Assembly (NCBI GenBank): GCA_028684915.1
Contig: JAQUEZ010000079.1
Location: 1-25,395 of the forward strand
Source: Desulfobulbus sp.
GTDB taxonomy: Bacteria; Desulfobacterota; Desulfobulbia; Desulfobulbales; Desulfobulbaceae
Direction: 5' to 3'
DNA: 25,395 nt
Of this stretch, positions 7,425 to 16,363 are shown one piece after another. Position 1 is the first letter of the stretch; each line of letters opens with the position of its first letter. The translations under genes were made by a program, and so were the position numbers. The notes under the pieces were generated by a model that worked only from the letters and a program-made list of their open reading frames with translations, made no database searches and was not told the DNA's origin.

Positions 7425-8696
7425 ATGCAAGTAAAAGTACTGAGTGCCAGATTTGATATACCGGACGCCCACAAAATCGAGGTGGCAAAGGAAAATGGCG
7501 CCTACTCCACCCTGGAGAAGGTCTTCTCCATGCAACCGGACGAAGTGGTCGAACTGGTTAAAACCAGTGGGCTTCGTGGTCGTGGTGGTGCAGGCTTCCC
7601 CACCGGCTTGAAGTGGAGCTTTCTCCCTAAAAACATTGATAAACCTATCTATCTAGCAGTTAACTCCGACGAGTCGGAGCCAGCAACGTTTAAAGACCGA
7701 TATATCTTGGTCAAAGACCCGCACATGCTGATTGAAGGCATCATAATTTGCTGTTATGCCATCAAAAGCCATGCGGCGTATATTTATATCCGTGGTGAAT
7801 ATACCACCCAGGTCAAAGCATTACAGGCTGCAATCGATGAGGCGTATGCCGCAGGCTATCTTGGAGCGTCTGTAGATGGTCGGGATTTTCAACTCGACAT
7901 TACCGTTCATCGGGGGGCAGGTGCTTATGTCTGTGGTGAGGAAACAGCATTACTCGAATCCATCGAAGGACGGAAAGGGCAACCACGAAGTAAACCACCG
8001 TTTCCGGCTGTTGAGGGTTTGTACGGTTGCCCGACCATTATCAACAACGTACAAAGTATTGCCTCACTGCCGTTTATTCTGACCAATGGTCCGGATGCTT
8101 ATAAGGCATTTGGTACCGAAAAAAGCCCAGGTACCCATCTTTTTGGTATCTCCGGCCTAGTCAATAAGCCTGGCATGTATGAGTTACCGCTTGGCCTGCC
8201 GATTCTTGAGGTTATCGAAAAGGTGGCAGGTGGTGTACGTAATGGGCGGAAACTCAAAGGGGTTATCCCTGGCGGTAGTTCTACCCCGGTGCTTACTCCT
8301 GAAGAGGCGGAAACGGTTACGCTTGATTATGAGTCCATGGCAGCCCACAAAACCATGTTCGGTTCCGGTGGTATTGTCGTCCTCGATGACACCGTTGACA
8401 TGGTCAAACTGGTGGAGAACCTTATTCATTTCTACCATCATGAATCTTGTGGCCAATGTACTCCTTGTCGTGAAGGTCTGGGCTGGATGCTCAAGATAGT
8501 GAAAAAGATAATCCGCGGTGAGGGAACGGGTGCCGATATCGACCTGTTGACCGAATTGTGCGACAACATTGAGATGAAAACAGTGTGCGTACTTTCGGCG
8601 GCTTGTACCATGTCGACACGCAGTTACTTGAAAAAATTCCGGCATGAATTTGAGGCTTACGTTAGCGGTGGAGCCTCCACTCAGACCGCGATGTAA
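7425..8696 (+). CDS. nuoF: NADH-quinone oxidoreductase subunit F (NuoF)
   Basis: This is the NADH-binding subunit with FMN and [4Fe-4S] cluster N3, where hydride enters complex I. It has 423 residues. The Gly-rich nucleotide/FMN motif GLRGRGGAGFPTG is at 49-61, NSDESEPATFKDR at 80-92 and the GAGAYVCGEETAL segment at 164-176. N3 ligands are C342, C345 and C348 (SCGQCTPCREG) plus C388. The segment after the fourth ligand reads CVLSAACTMSTRSYLKKF, where most homologues have a Leu-Gly-Asp-Ala-Ala stretch, so the C-terminal edge is unusual although the ligand is kept. GGAGAG precedes the ATG; the gap from nuoE is 14 bp. Confidence 0.95.
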   Translation: MQVKVLSARFDIPDAHKIEVAKENGAYSTLEKVFSMQPDEVVELVKTSGLRGRGGAGFPTGLKWSFLPKNIDKPIYLAVNSDESEPATFKDRYILVKDPHMLIEGIIICCYAIKSHAAYIYIRGEYTTQVKALQAAIDEAYAAGYLGASVDGRDFQLDITVHRGAGAYVCGEETALLESIEGRKGQPRSKPPFPAVEGLYGCPTIINNVQSIASLPFILTNGPDAYKAFGTEKSPGTHLFGISGLVNKPGMYELPLGLPILEVIEKVAGGVRNGRKLKGVIPGGSSTPVLTPEEAETVTLDYESMAAHKTMFGSGGIVVLDDTVDMVKLVENLIHFYHHESCGQCTPCREGLGWMLKIVKKIIRGEGTGADIDLLTELCDNIEMKTVCVLSAACTMSTRSYLKKFRHEFEAYVSGGASTQTAM

Positions 8697-8713
8697 CGAG
8701 GATAAGGGTTACC

Positions 8714-10276
8714 ATGGCTGATAAGGTAAAACTGTTTGTTAACGGACAGGAAGTAGAAGTTGAATCAGGGAAGAATCTGATTGACGCTATAGGTGCTGTC
8801 GGCATTGAGATTCCTCATCTTTGCTATCATCCGGCGCTAGGGGCAGATGGTAATTGCCGTATGTGTCTCGTTGGTATTGAGGATGGACGACCTCCCATTG
8901 TACCGGCATGTAAAACTAAGGCTGTCGAGGGCATGAAGGTGCTGCTCGACGCGGAGAACATCAAAAAAATCCAGCGAGATATCATGGAGCTGGAATTGAT
9001 CAACCATCCGATCGATTGCCCGATATGTGATCAGGCAGGCGAATGTAAACTACAGGACTATTACATGAAGTATGACGGTCGGAATAGTCGGATGACCGTC
9101 AAACCAGTGCTCAAATCCAAAAAAATGGACTTTGGCTGCGGCGTTGTACATGACCAGGAGCGTTGTGTTCTCTGTGCACGTTGCGTTCGCTTTACTCGAC
9201 TGATCACTAAAACCGGTGAGCTCGGTATTGTAAATCGTACCGACTCTGCCCGGGTAAATGTTTTCCCCGGTCGTCCGCTTGCCAACCGTTACGCTCTGAA
9301 TGTGGTTGATCTTTGTCCGGTCGGCGCCATGACCTCCAAAGATTTCCGCTTTAAACAGAGAGCCTGGTTCTTGACCAAAAGCAAGGGGATCTGTCAGGGC
9401 TGTAGCAAAGGCTGCAACATCTATATCGATCACAACCGCGAAAAATACAAAGACGATGTTATTTACCGCAATCGTCCGCGGCTCAATGAGAAAGTCAACG
9501 GCTACTTCATCTGTGACGAAGGCCGGATGACCTATAAACTTGAAAACGATAATCGACTGCACTGTGCAATGGTCGCAGGTAAAGAAGTTGGATTGGCCGA
9601 AGCTATAGAGGCTGTTCGCCGCATGATCAGCGATGCCAAGAAAGTGGTCTTCCTGGTTTCCCCGAACAACACACTTGAGCAGATGTACGCTGTGAAACAG
9701 TTAGCAACCGGTGCCAAGGCAGCGATTTGCGGGTACAGCGACGGATACATCAAAGCAGGCGACGCTGACGGATATCTTATTCAGGATGACAAATCAGCCA
9801 ATCGCGCCTCCTTTGCCTTGCTCGACATCGAGAGCTCCAAAACCGCTTTTGATGCAGCCGTAAGTGATGCCGATCTCGTTATCAGCTTGAATAACGATTT
9901 GAGTAAATCGCTTGGTGAAGCTGAGTTCAGCGCGCTGCTTGAAAAAGTGCAGTTAGTCTTTATTGGTACTTCACTTGGAACCTGTGTCACCAAGGCGGCA
10001 ATAGCCTTACCCATTGCTTCCTCGAGTGAAGATTGCGGAACGTTGGTCAACATCGATCAGGTCTTGCAGCAGTTTAACGTGGCTGTTGTTAAAAATTCTC
10101 CCGCCTCCAACCTCATCGAGGTGGTCAAGCAACTTGGTGGCCCTGTACAGGATGTGAAAGAGGCGCGTGCTGGTCTGGTGAAATCTGTTTCCGCTTTGCA
10201 GGGAATTGATTTAGAACAGGTTCCTGAAGAGGGAATAGCATTAACCGATAACGAGGTCTCAAATGTCGCAGCTTGA
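8714..10276 (+). CDS. nuoG: NADH-quinone oxidoreductase subunit G (NuoG), short form
   Basis: This is the iron-sulfur relay subunit of the NADH module. All four cluster-binding sets are visible: N1b [2Fe-2S] C37, C48, C51 and C66; N5 with H98, C102, C105 and C111; N4 with C151, C154, C157 and C201; and the N7-type set C227, C230, C234 and C267 (ICQGCSKGC ... YFICDEG). The protein has only 520 residues, against about 900 in E. coli and 650-800 in many others. The molybdopterin-oxidoreductase-like domain after residue 270 is therefore reduced to about 250 residues. The end is not a frameshift: the reading frame closes cleanly with the nuoH start (ATG 10263) inside its last codons. The ATG at 8714 is 17 bp after nuoF. 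Confidence 0.94.
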   Translation: MADKVKLFVNGQEVEVESGKNLIDAIGAVGIEIPHLCYHPALGADGNCRMCLVGIEDGRPPIVPACKTKAVEGMKVLLDAENIKKIQRDIMELELINHPIDCPICDQAGECKLQDYYMKYDGRNSRMTVKPVLKSKKMDFGCGVVHDQERCVLCARCVRFTRLITKTGELGIVNRTDSARVNVFPGRPLANRYALNVVDLCPVGAMTSKDFRFKQRAWFLTKSKGICQGCSKGCNIYIDHNREKYKDDVIYRNRPRLNEKVNGYFICDEGRMTYKLENDNRLHCAMVAGKEVGLAEAIEAVRRMISDAKKVVFLVSPNNTLEQMYAVKQLATGAKAAICGYSDGYIKAGDADGYLIQDDKSANRASFALLDIESSKTAFDAAVSDADLVISLNNDLSKSLGEAEFSALLEKVQLVFIGTSLGTCVTKAAIALPIASSSEDCGTLVNIDQVLQQFNVAVVKNSPASNLIEVVKQLGGPVQDVKEARAGLVKSVSALQGIDLEQVPEEGIALTDNEVSNVAA

Positions 10277-11549
10277 TATCTTATTACTTGTACTCAGGGT
10301 CGCCTTCGGAGCCTTTGTTCCTCTGTGCTTCATTGCGGTCCTTGTCTGGATGGAACGAAGAGGTGCGGCCTTTTTTCAGGATCGATCAGGTCCTAACCGT
10401 GCCAACATCTTTGGGTTCCGTGCCGGTGGTCTGGTGCAGAACCTCGCTGATGCGGTGAAACTCATAACCAAGGAAGATATAATTCCGGATCACGTCAAGC
10501 ATAAGTTCTATTTTGTTCTGGCGCCGGTTATTGTTTTCTTTATCGCAGTTGTTTCTTTTGCAGCCGTTCCTTTTGCCGATGTGCTTAAAATCGGCGGCAA
10601 GGAATATATTATGCAAACGATACCAACCGATCTTGGTATCCTCTGGTTCCTGGCGCTAGCCGGATTTGGCGTGTACGGAATCATTCTCGCAGGTTGGTCT
10701 TCTCATAATAAATACGGTATACTCGGCGGGTTACGTGCCGCTGCTCAAGTCATTAGTTATGAAATTCCGATGGGGCTTGCTATCATCAGTGCGCTGGTTG
10801 TTTACGGCACGGTCAACCTTACCGAAATGGCCCAGTTCCAAGGGCAATTACTCTTTGGTTTTATCCCCATGTGGGGTGTGGTGCTTCAGCCTTTAGGCGC
10901 GATCATTTTTATTGTTGCTGCCTTTGCTGAGACCAATCGTACTCCCTTTGACTTGGCTGAAGGTGAAAGTGAGCTTGTTGCAGGGTTCCATGTTGAGTAC
11001 TCCTCAATGAAGTTTGGTATGTTCTTCATGGGTGAGTATGTCGCCATGTTTACCTCCAGCGCCCTCATCGTCACCCTCTACTTTGGTGGGTTCCAAATTC
11101 CTTGGTTCTCCACTGAAACACTGGTTGAATATGCACGTTCTATCAGTTTACTAATGATGGTCGCCTTGCCGGTGTGTGCTTGGTTCTTTGCCATGTGGAT
11201 GGCAAAAAACAACAAGAGCCACTACCAGCGTGAAAATGATCCCCGTGTTCGTGAAGCACAAATCTACACTAAGATTGTCTGGGGCATCGTTGCTGCAATT
11301 GAGATTGTACTTTTTATTTACCTGATCACGGTTTCCGGTGGAGACGCGGATCGGGTTTTGGTGGCCATTCTCCAGGTAATCACCTTCCTGCTTAAAACCA
11401 CCTTCATGTGTTTTGTCTATGTCTGGGTTCGTTGGACATTGCCTCGTTTTCGCTATGATCAGCTGCAGCGGTTAGGTTGGCAAACACTCCTGCCGCTTTC
11501 GCTGCTGAATATTTTCGTCACAAGTGCAGTTGTCGTGGCATTGAGTTAA
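10263..11549 (+). CDS. nuoH: NADH-quinone oxidoreductase subunit H (NuoH), enlarged
   Basis: This membrane subunit forms much of the quinone chamber and the link to the proton channels. It has 428 residues, about 100 more than E. coli NuoH (325). Family motifs are VWMERRGAAFFQDRSGPNR (28-46), LADAVKLITKED (61-72), ISYEIPMGL (164-172), AFAETNRTPFDLAEGESE (220-237), then AGFHVEYSSMKFGMFFMGEY, and near the end WTLPRFRYDQL. The extra length sits between GGFQIPWF (275-282) and the FLLKTT helix (375 on). It contains two extra hydrophobic segments (about 293-313 and 335-356) separated by a charged loop. The start overlaps nuoG by 14 bp. Confidence 0.94.
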   Translation: MSQLDILLLVLRVAFGAFVPLCFIAVLVWMERRGAAFFQDRSGPNRANIFGFRAGGLVQNLADAVKLITKEDIIPDHVKHKFYFVLAPVIVFFIAVVSFAAVPFADVLKIGGKEYIMQTIPTDLGILWFLALAGFGVYGIILAGWSSHNKYGILGGLRAAAQVISYEIPMGLAIISALVVYGTVNLTEMAQFQGQLLFGFIPMWGVVLQPLGAIIFIVAAFAETNRTPFDLAEGESELVAGFHVEYSSMKFGMFFMGEYVAMFTSSALIVTLYFGGFQIPWFSTETLVEYARSISLLMMVALPVCAWFFAMWMAKNNKSHYQRENDPRVREAQIYTKIVWGIVAAIEIVLFIYLITVSGGDADRVLVAILQVITFLLKTTFMCFVYVWVRWTLPRFRYDQLQRLGWQTLLPLSLLNIFVTSAVVVALS

Positions 11550-11562
11550 GAGAGGAGCTGGC

Positions 11563-12087
11563 ATGAGTGGAAAAGTCAAAATAATGGAGCGTAAAGGCAA
11601 AGACCTTTACGAGCGATTGTATCTGATCGAGGTGTTTAAAGGGATGGCTGTTACTTTTGGCCATTTTCTGCGAAACTTCCTTGATAATTCTAAATTACTA
11701 GTCAGGCACTATCCAGAACAACAACCTGAGATTCCAGCCCGGTGGAGAGGACGCCACCGTCTGACCAAACATGAAGATGGCACGATGAAATGCGTTGCCT
11801 GTTTCATGTGTCAGACCAACTGTCCTGCAAATTGCATCATGATTGAGGCCGGCGAACGGGTAGATGGTAGAACTGAAAAAATGCCGGTTCGTTTCGATAT
11901 TGATCTGCTCGAATGCATTTACTGTGGATACTGCGTTGAAGCGTGTCCCATGGATGCTATTCGGATGGACACGGGTATATATTCAGTGACCGGGAATGAG
12001 CGCGCATCATTTTTGATGAAGATCGACGATCTGCTCGCCACCCCAGGTGCATTCTCCGAAGAAGAGTATAAGAAAGGGGGCGCTTGA
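11563..12087 (+). CDS. nuoI: NADH-quinone oxidoreductase subunit I (NuoI)
   Basis: This ferredoxin-like subunit carries clusters N6a and N6b, which pass electrons toward N2. It has 174 residues. The two ligand sets are C77, C80, C83 with C87 (CVACFMCQTNCP) and C118, C121, C124 with C128 (CIYCGYCVEACP). An amphipathic N-terminal helix (about 15-45) includes the VTFGHFLRNFLD segment. GAGAGGAG precedes the ATG with good spacing, 13 bp after nuoH. The stop lies four bases before the nuoJ start. Confidence 0.96.
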   Translation: MSGKVKIMERKGKDLYERLYLIEVFKGMAVTFGHFLRNFLDNSKLLVRHYPEQQPEIPARWRGRHRLTKHEDGTMKCVACFMCQTNCPANCIMIEAGERVDGRTEKMPVRFDIDLLECIYCGYCVEACPMDAIRMDTGIYSVTGNERASFLMKIDDLLATPGAFSEEEYKKGGA

Positions 12088-12091
12088 TATC

Positions 12092-12601
12092 ATGTTTGCC
12101 GACGGGCTATTTTTAGGATTTTCCGCGCTTGCTGTACTAGGAGCGGCCGGATTGGTATTGTTTCGTCACCCGATGAACGGAGCAATGAGTTTTGTCGTCA
12201 CGCTGATTTCTTTGGCCGGATTATACGCCCTGCTTTCAGCTAAACTCATCTTCGCCCTGCAACTGATTGTGTATGCCGGTGCGATTATGTCGCTCATTGT
12301 CTTCATCATCATGTTCTTGAATATCCAACCGGACGATCTGCCAAAGGAAGAGACCAAACTCTTCTATATTTTTGGCGGATTGGTCGTGGTGGCGCCGATT
12401 GGATATTTTTTGATCAAAATCGTCAACAAACTGCCAAACACCTCCACTGAATTGATTGGCAACAACTTCGGCAGTGTCAAACAGGTTGGATTGCTGCTCT
12501 TTAATGACTGGCTGGTACCGTTTGAGATTGTCTCCATCCTGCTTCTGGTCTCCCTCATGGGTGCGCTAGTTCTCGCAGGGAAGAAGGAGGTTAGCAAATG
12601 A
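12092..12601 (+). CDS. nuoJ: NADH-quinone oxidoreductase subunit J (NuoJ)
   Basis: This membrane subunit has five predicted helices in 169 residues. The third helix has the family sequence [22 protein letters not shown], where NuoJ carries a pi-bulge believed to move during coupling. The ATG at 12092 was chosen because upstream in-frame codons lie inside nuoI and lack family resemblance. A ribosome site (AAAGGGGGC, 12072 on) sits in the end of nuoI. The gene overlaps nuoK as ATGA. Confidence 0.93.
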   Translation: MFADGLFLGFSALAVLGAAGLVLFRHPMNGAMSFVVTLISLAGLYALLSAKLIFALQLIVYAGAIMSLIVFIIMFLNIQPDDLPKEETKLFYIFGGLVVVAPIGYFLIKIVNKLPNTSTELIGNNFGSVKQVGLLLFNDWLVPFEIVSILLLVSLMGALVLAGKKEVSK

Positions 12602-12894
12602 TACACAGTTATCTTTATCTCAGTATCATTCTCTTTTGTTTAGGTATAGTCGGCGTTATTTCACGTCGCAATGTTTTCACAGTGTTCATGTCGATCGAGC
12701 TTATGCTCAATGCAGCAAACCTGAGCTTTGTTGCCTTCTCACGCGTTCATGAAAGCATGGACGGGCATGTTCTTGCGATGATGGTTATGGCCGTAGCTGC
12801 CGCAGAGGCGGCCCTGGCGCTCGCTGTGGTTATTTTACTGCATAAACACAAAAGCAAGCTGGACACCAACGTGTTTAGTCTGCTGAAAGGGTGA
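12598..12894 (+). CDS. nuoK: NADH-quinone oxidoreductase subunit K (NuoK)
   Basis: This three-helix antiporter-like (MrpC-related) membrane subunit has 98 residues. The two conserved buried acids of the proton path are present as E34 ([13 protein letters not shown]) and E70 ([11 protein letters not shown]), matching E36 and E72 of E. coli. It overlaps the nuoJ stop by four bases and precedes nuoL by four, so translation of this stretch is probably coupled. Length and motifs are typical. Confidence 0.96.
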   Translation: MIHSYLYLSIILFCLGIVGVISRRNVFTVFMSIELMLNAANLSFVAFSRVHESMDGHVLAMMVMAVAAAEAALALAVVILLHKHKSKLDTNVFSLLKG

Positions 12895-12898
12895 TACC

Positions 12899-14821
12899 AT
12901 GGAACATAGTGTAACTTACCTTGGTCTGATACCGCTCTTTCCGTTGATGGGAGCGGTACTCATCGGACTGCTGCATGTCTTTACCTGTAACAAAAGAAAG
13001 TTACCGGAAATGCTGTATGGCCTTTTGGCCTGTGTTGGACCGGTCCTTTCTTTCGTCATGGCGCTGAAGGTTTTCTTTGCCCTGAAGGGGATGCCTGTTG
13101 AAGAACGCTTTATAAGCCATGTTGCCTTTACCTGGTTTAATGTCGGCGACCTGCATATCAATATGGGTTTCCTGGCCGATCCCCTGAGCAGTCTTATGTT
13201 GCTCTTTGTCACTCTGATCGGTTCCTTGATTCACATTTACTCCATCGGTTACATGGGTGGAGATAAAAATTACGGTAAATTTTTTGCCTACCTGAACCTC
13301 TTTCTCGGCTCCATGCTGATTCTGGTTCTTGGTGATAGCCCCGTTGTCATGTTTGTAGGTTGGGAAGGTGTAGGTCTCTGTTCATATCTCTTGATCAGTT
13401 TCTACAGCGAAGACACCAATAACGTACTTGCCGGTAATAAGGCCTTCATCGTCAACCGTGTTGGTGACCTTGGGTTTGTCCTGGGCATGTCTTTTCTCTT
13501 CTGGGCCATTGGTGCGCACGGATTTGACTACATATCCTTGAAAGCCAATGCGCCTCATCTGATTGAAACAGCTCCCGGTGTAGCCCTGGCTGTTTGTTTG
13601 CTTCTTTTCGTCGGTGCCACCGGTAAATCCGCACAGATTCCGTTGTATGTGTGGTTACCTGACGCCATGGCCGGTCCTACTCCGGTTTCCGCGCTGATCC
13701 ATGCGGCAACCATGGTTACCGCCGGTGTATACATGGTCGCTCGCTTTAGTTTCCTCTATGCGCATGTTGAAATTGCCGGTTCTATCGTTGCTTGGGTCGG
13801 TATTCTGACCGCTCTTCTAGCCGCAATCTTCGGTATGTTCCAGGACGATATCAAAAAAGTTCTGGCGTATTCAACTGTGAGTCAGCTTGGGTACATGTTT
13901 GCCGGTGTTGGTGTTGCAGCGTACTCCGCCGGTATCTTCCATGTGTTTACCCATGCGTTCTTCAAGGCGCTGCTCTTCCTTGGTGCCGGTTCGGTTATTT
14001 ACGCACTGCATCATGAGCAGAACATCTGGAAGATGGGCGGATTGAAAAACAAGATGCCCAAAACCTATATCACCATGCTTATCGGTGCTCTGGCACTGTC
14101 TGGTTGTCCACCGTTCAGTGGTTTTTTCAGTAAGGATGAGATTCTCTACAGCGCTCTGGCCAGCGGTCATTTCGGCATCTGGGCGATTGGTGTACTGGTG
14201 GCCGGTATGACTGCCTACTATACCTTCCGTATGATCTTTTTGGTCTTCCACGGTGAGCCTCGTGATCAACACGCCTATGATCACGCTCAAGAGTCTCCTG
14301 CGGTGATGACTGTTCCGTTGATTATCCTGGCTGTTGGTGCTCTTTTCGCTGGGTTCCTCAATCTGCCCGCTATTTTTGGTGGCAGCCAGATGGTTTCTCA
14401 CTGGCTTGCTCCAAGTCTGACAGAGCATCATCCTCATGCCAGCTTATTTATCGAGATTCTTGCCATTGGTGCAAGTGTCGTTGCATTTGTCATAGGTATC
14501 AAGGCCGCTTATTCCCGCTTTGGTCAAGGAGCAGCCGAACCGACATTCTCAGGCTTTGCCGACTTCGCCTATCATAAGTTCTATGTTGACGAGTTGTACA
14601 ATGCCGTCATTGTTCAGCCTTACAAGGCTATTGGTGCAGCGATCTGGAAAACCATTGAACCGAACGTCACCGATGCTCCGGTTAAAAGTGTTAGTACTTT
14701 GTATATGTTGCTTGGTTCCGCATTCAAGGCTTTACAGGTCGGATATGTTCGGGTCTACGCAATTTATATGATTGTCGGCCTGAGTATTATGAGTCTGTTC
14801 CTCTCTCAAACGCTGAACTGA
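12899..14821 (+). CDS. nuoL: NADH-quinone oxidoreductase subunit L (NuoL)
   Basis: This distal antiporter-like proton-pumping subunit has 640 residues, with the usual long C-terminal lateral helix region after about residue 555 (KFYVDELYNAVIVQPYKAI). Key channel residues are present: E156 in GWEGVGLCSY, K243 in GATGKSAQIPLYVWLPDAM, the AMAGPTPVSALIHAATMV helix, and K412 in GFFSKDEIL. A run of histidines near HHEQNIW is also family-typical. The ribosome site AAAGGGTGA lies at the end of nuoK. Nothing suggests truncation. Confidence 0.96.
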   Translation: MEHSVTYLGLIPLFPLMGAVLIGLLHVFTCNKRKLPEMLYGLLACVGPVLSFVMALKVFFALKGMPVEERFISHVAFTWFNVGDLHINMGFLADPLSSLMLLFVTLIGSLIHIYSIGYMGGDKNYGKFFAYLNLFLGSMLILVLGDSPVVMFVGWEGVGLCSYLLISFYSEDTNNVLAGNKAFIVNRVGDLGFVLGMSFLFWAIGAHGFDYISLKANAPHLIETAPGVALAVCLLLFVGATGKSAQIPLYVWLPDAMAGPTPVSALIHAATMVTAGVYMVARFSFLYAHVEIAGSIVAWVGILTALLAAIFGMFQDDIKKVLAYSTVSQLGYMFAGVGVAAYSAGIFHVFTHAFFKALLFLGAGSVIYALHHEQNIWKMGGLKNKMPKTYITMLIGALALSGCPPFSGFFSKDEILYSALASGHFGIWAIGVLVAGMTAYYTFRMIFLVFHGEPRDQHAYDHAQESPAVMTVPLIILAVGALFAGFLNLPAIFGGSQMVSHWLAPSLTEHHPHASLFIEILAIGASVVAFVIGIKAAYSRFGQGAAEPTFSGFADFAYHKFYVDELYNAVIVQPYKAIGAAIWKTIEPNVTDAPVKSVSTLYMLLGSAFKALQVGYVRVYAIYMIVGLSIMSLFLSQTLN

Positions 14822-14833
14822 TAAGGTGAAAGA

Positions 14834-16357
14834 ATGTTTGAACATGTCCTTTCTGTCATAATCTTTTTGCCCATCATTGCCGGATTGTTGCTTCTGGCAA
14901 CTCCGGCAAACAGGACGGTATCGCGGTTTACGGGACTCGTTATATCCCTGTCGACTCTCGTTCTGAGTCTGGATTTATATTCTAAATTTCAGTCCACCGG
15001 GCATCTTGAATTTGTTGAAAATATCCCTTGGATTCAGTCCCTTGGGGTTTCTTACTCCCTCGGTGTCGACGGTATCAGCCTGTTTATTCTCATGGCCACT
15101 TCCGTTCTGCTGCCGATGGTCTACTTTATCTTCTCAACCAAGGCAAAAGGCTACTACGCCAATCTGCTTCTGGTTCAAGGTGCAATGACCGGTGCCATCT
15201 GCGCAACCGACATGATCCTGTTCTACGTCTTCTGGGAAGTCATGTTGCTGCCGGTATTTTTCATGCTCGGCCTCTACGGCGGTGCAAAAAGGTTGCCTGC
15301 AACCTTGAAGATTACGCTGTACACCATTGCGGGCTCCCTGTTGATGCTTGCTGCAATTATCTACCTTGGCGTCAGTTACCATAACCAGTTCAACGAGTGG
15401 AGCTTCGCCATTGATAAAATGGCGCAACTGAATCTGACCGGTCGGGTTGCGGCACTCGCTTTCTTCGGCTTCATGATCGCTTTTGCGATCAAGATTCCAC
15501 TCTTCCCGTTTCACACTTGGTTGCCGGATGCCTATACCGAGGCCCCGACTGCGACTACCTTTGTTCTGTCTGCTGTTATGGCAAAAATTGGTGTGTACGG
15601 TGTTATTCGTTTTGTCGTGCCGGTCTTTGACCAAGAGTTCGCCCGCTTTGCCATTCTCTTGTCCTACTGTGGTGTAATCGGCATGATGTATTGCGGCCTC
15701 GCTGCCATAGCCCAGAAAGATTTCAAACGGATGCTTGCTTTCTCCTCTGCATCCCATATGGGGGTAATTGCTCTGGGCGTGTTCTGTATGAACGTTCAGG
15801 CCCTGACCGGCTCCATCTATCAGATTGTTGCCCATGCAACCAGTACTGGTGTGCTTTTCCTTTTTGCCGGTGTGCTTGAAGAGCGTACCCAAACCCGAAC
15901 CATCGCCGATCTCGGTGGTATTGCAGCAAAAGCCCCTATCTTTGCCCTGTACTTCGCTATCGCCATGTTGGCTTCTGTCGGTTTGCCCGGAACCAGCGGC
16001 TTTATCGGTGAGTTCATGATCATCCTCGGAGCGATCAAATTCAACACCGCCATCGGTGTTCTTGCAGGCACCACCCTTATCATCGGTGTCTGTTACATGT
16101 TGTGGATGTTCCAAAGGGTGTTCTTTGAGAATGCCACTCCTAATTCCGAAGGGTTCAAGGATCTGAGCCTGGTAGAGGGCCTTACCTTCCTCCCGGTTAT
16201 CATCTTGATTCTTGTGATGGGCATTTATCCGCATCCGTTTTTGAGCAAGATCACCCCGTCTACGGAGTTGCAATTCTCTCAAAATACACCTGCAGCAGTA
16301 CACACCGCTGCAGTATCGCCTGTCCAGGTTCCTGGGCTCAACCTAGAAAAGAACTAA
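14834..16357 (+). CDS. nuoM: NADH-quinone oxidoreductase subunit M (NuoM)
   Basis: This antiporter-like proton-pumping subunit has 507 residues and about fourteen hydrophobic helices. Key residues are E135 (YVFWEVMLLP), K220 (AIKIPLFPFHTWLPDAYTEA) and E393 (SGFIGEFMII), the last being the Glu that replaces the Lys of NuoL and NuoN at the third channel position. The LGVDGISLFIL segment is typical. TAAGGTGA precedes the ATG, 12 bp after nuoL. The last 30 residues are polar and poorly conserved. Confidence 0.96.
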   Translation: MFEHVLSVIIFLPIIAGLLLLATPANRTVSRFTGLVISLSTLVLSLDLYSKFQSTGHLEFVENIPWIQSLGVSYSLGVDGISLFILMATSVLLPMVYFIFSTKAKGYYANLLLVQGAMTGAICATDMILFYVFWEVMLLPVFFMLGLYGGAKRLPATLKITLYTIAGSLLMLAAIIYLGVSYHNQFNEWSFAIDKMAQLNLTGRVAALAFFGFMIAFAIKIPLFPFHTWLPDAYTEAPTATTFVLSAVMAKIGVYGVIRFVVPVFDQEFARFAILLSYCGVIGMMYCGLAAIAQKDFKRMLAFSSASHMGVIALGVFCMNVQALTGSIYQIVAHATSTGVLFLFAGVLEERTQTRTIADLGGIAAKAPIFALYFAIAMLASVGLPGTSGFIGEFMIILGAIKFNTAIGVLAGTTLIIGVCYMLWMFQRVFFENATPNSEGFKDLSLVEGLTFLPVIILILVMGIYPHPFLSKITPSTELQFSQNTPAAVHTAAVSPVQVPGLNLEKN

Positions 16358-16363
16358 GGCCGG

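Noticed and set aside
8714..10276. Idea that nuoG is frameshifted or truncated by error
   Set aside because: The frame closes exactly at the nuoH start with the same overlap style as its neighbours, and nuoH begins normally, so the short form appears real.
15134..16303. Minus-strand frame of 389 codons inside nuoM
   Set aside because: It is antisense to a fully motif-bearing nuoM, is rich in His/Gln/Gly as expected of a shadow frame, and has no domain.
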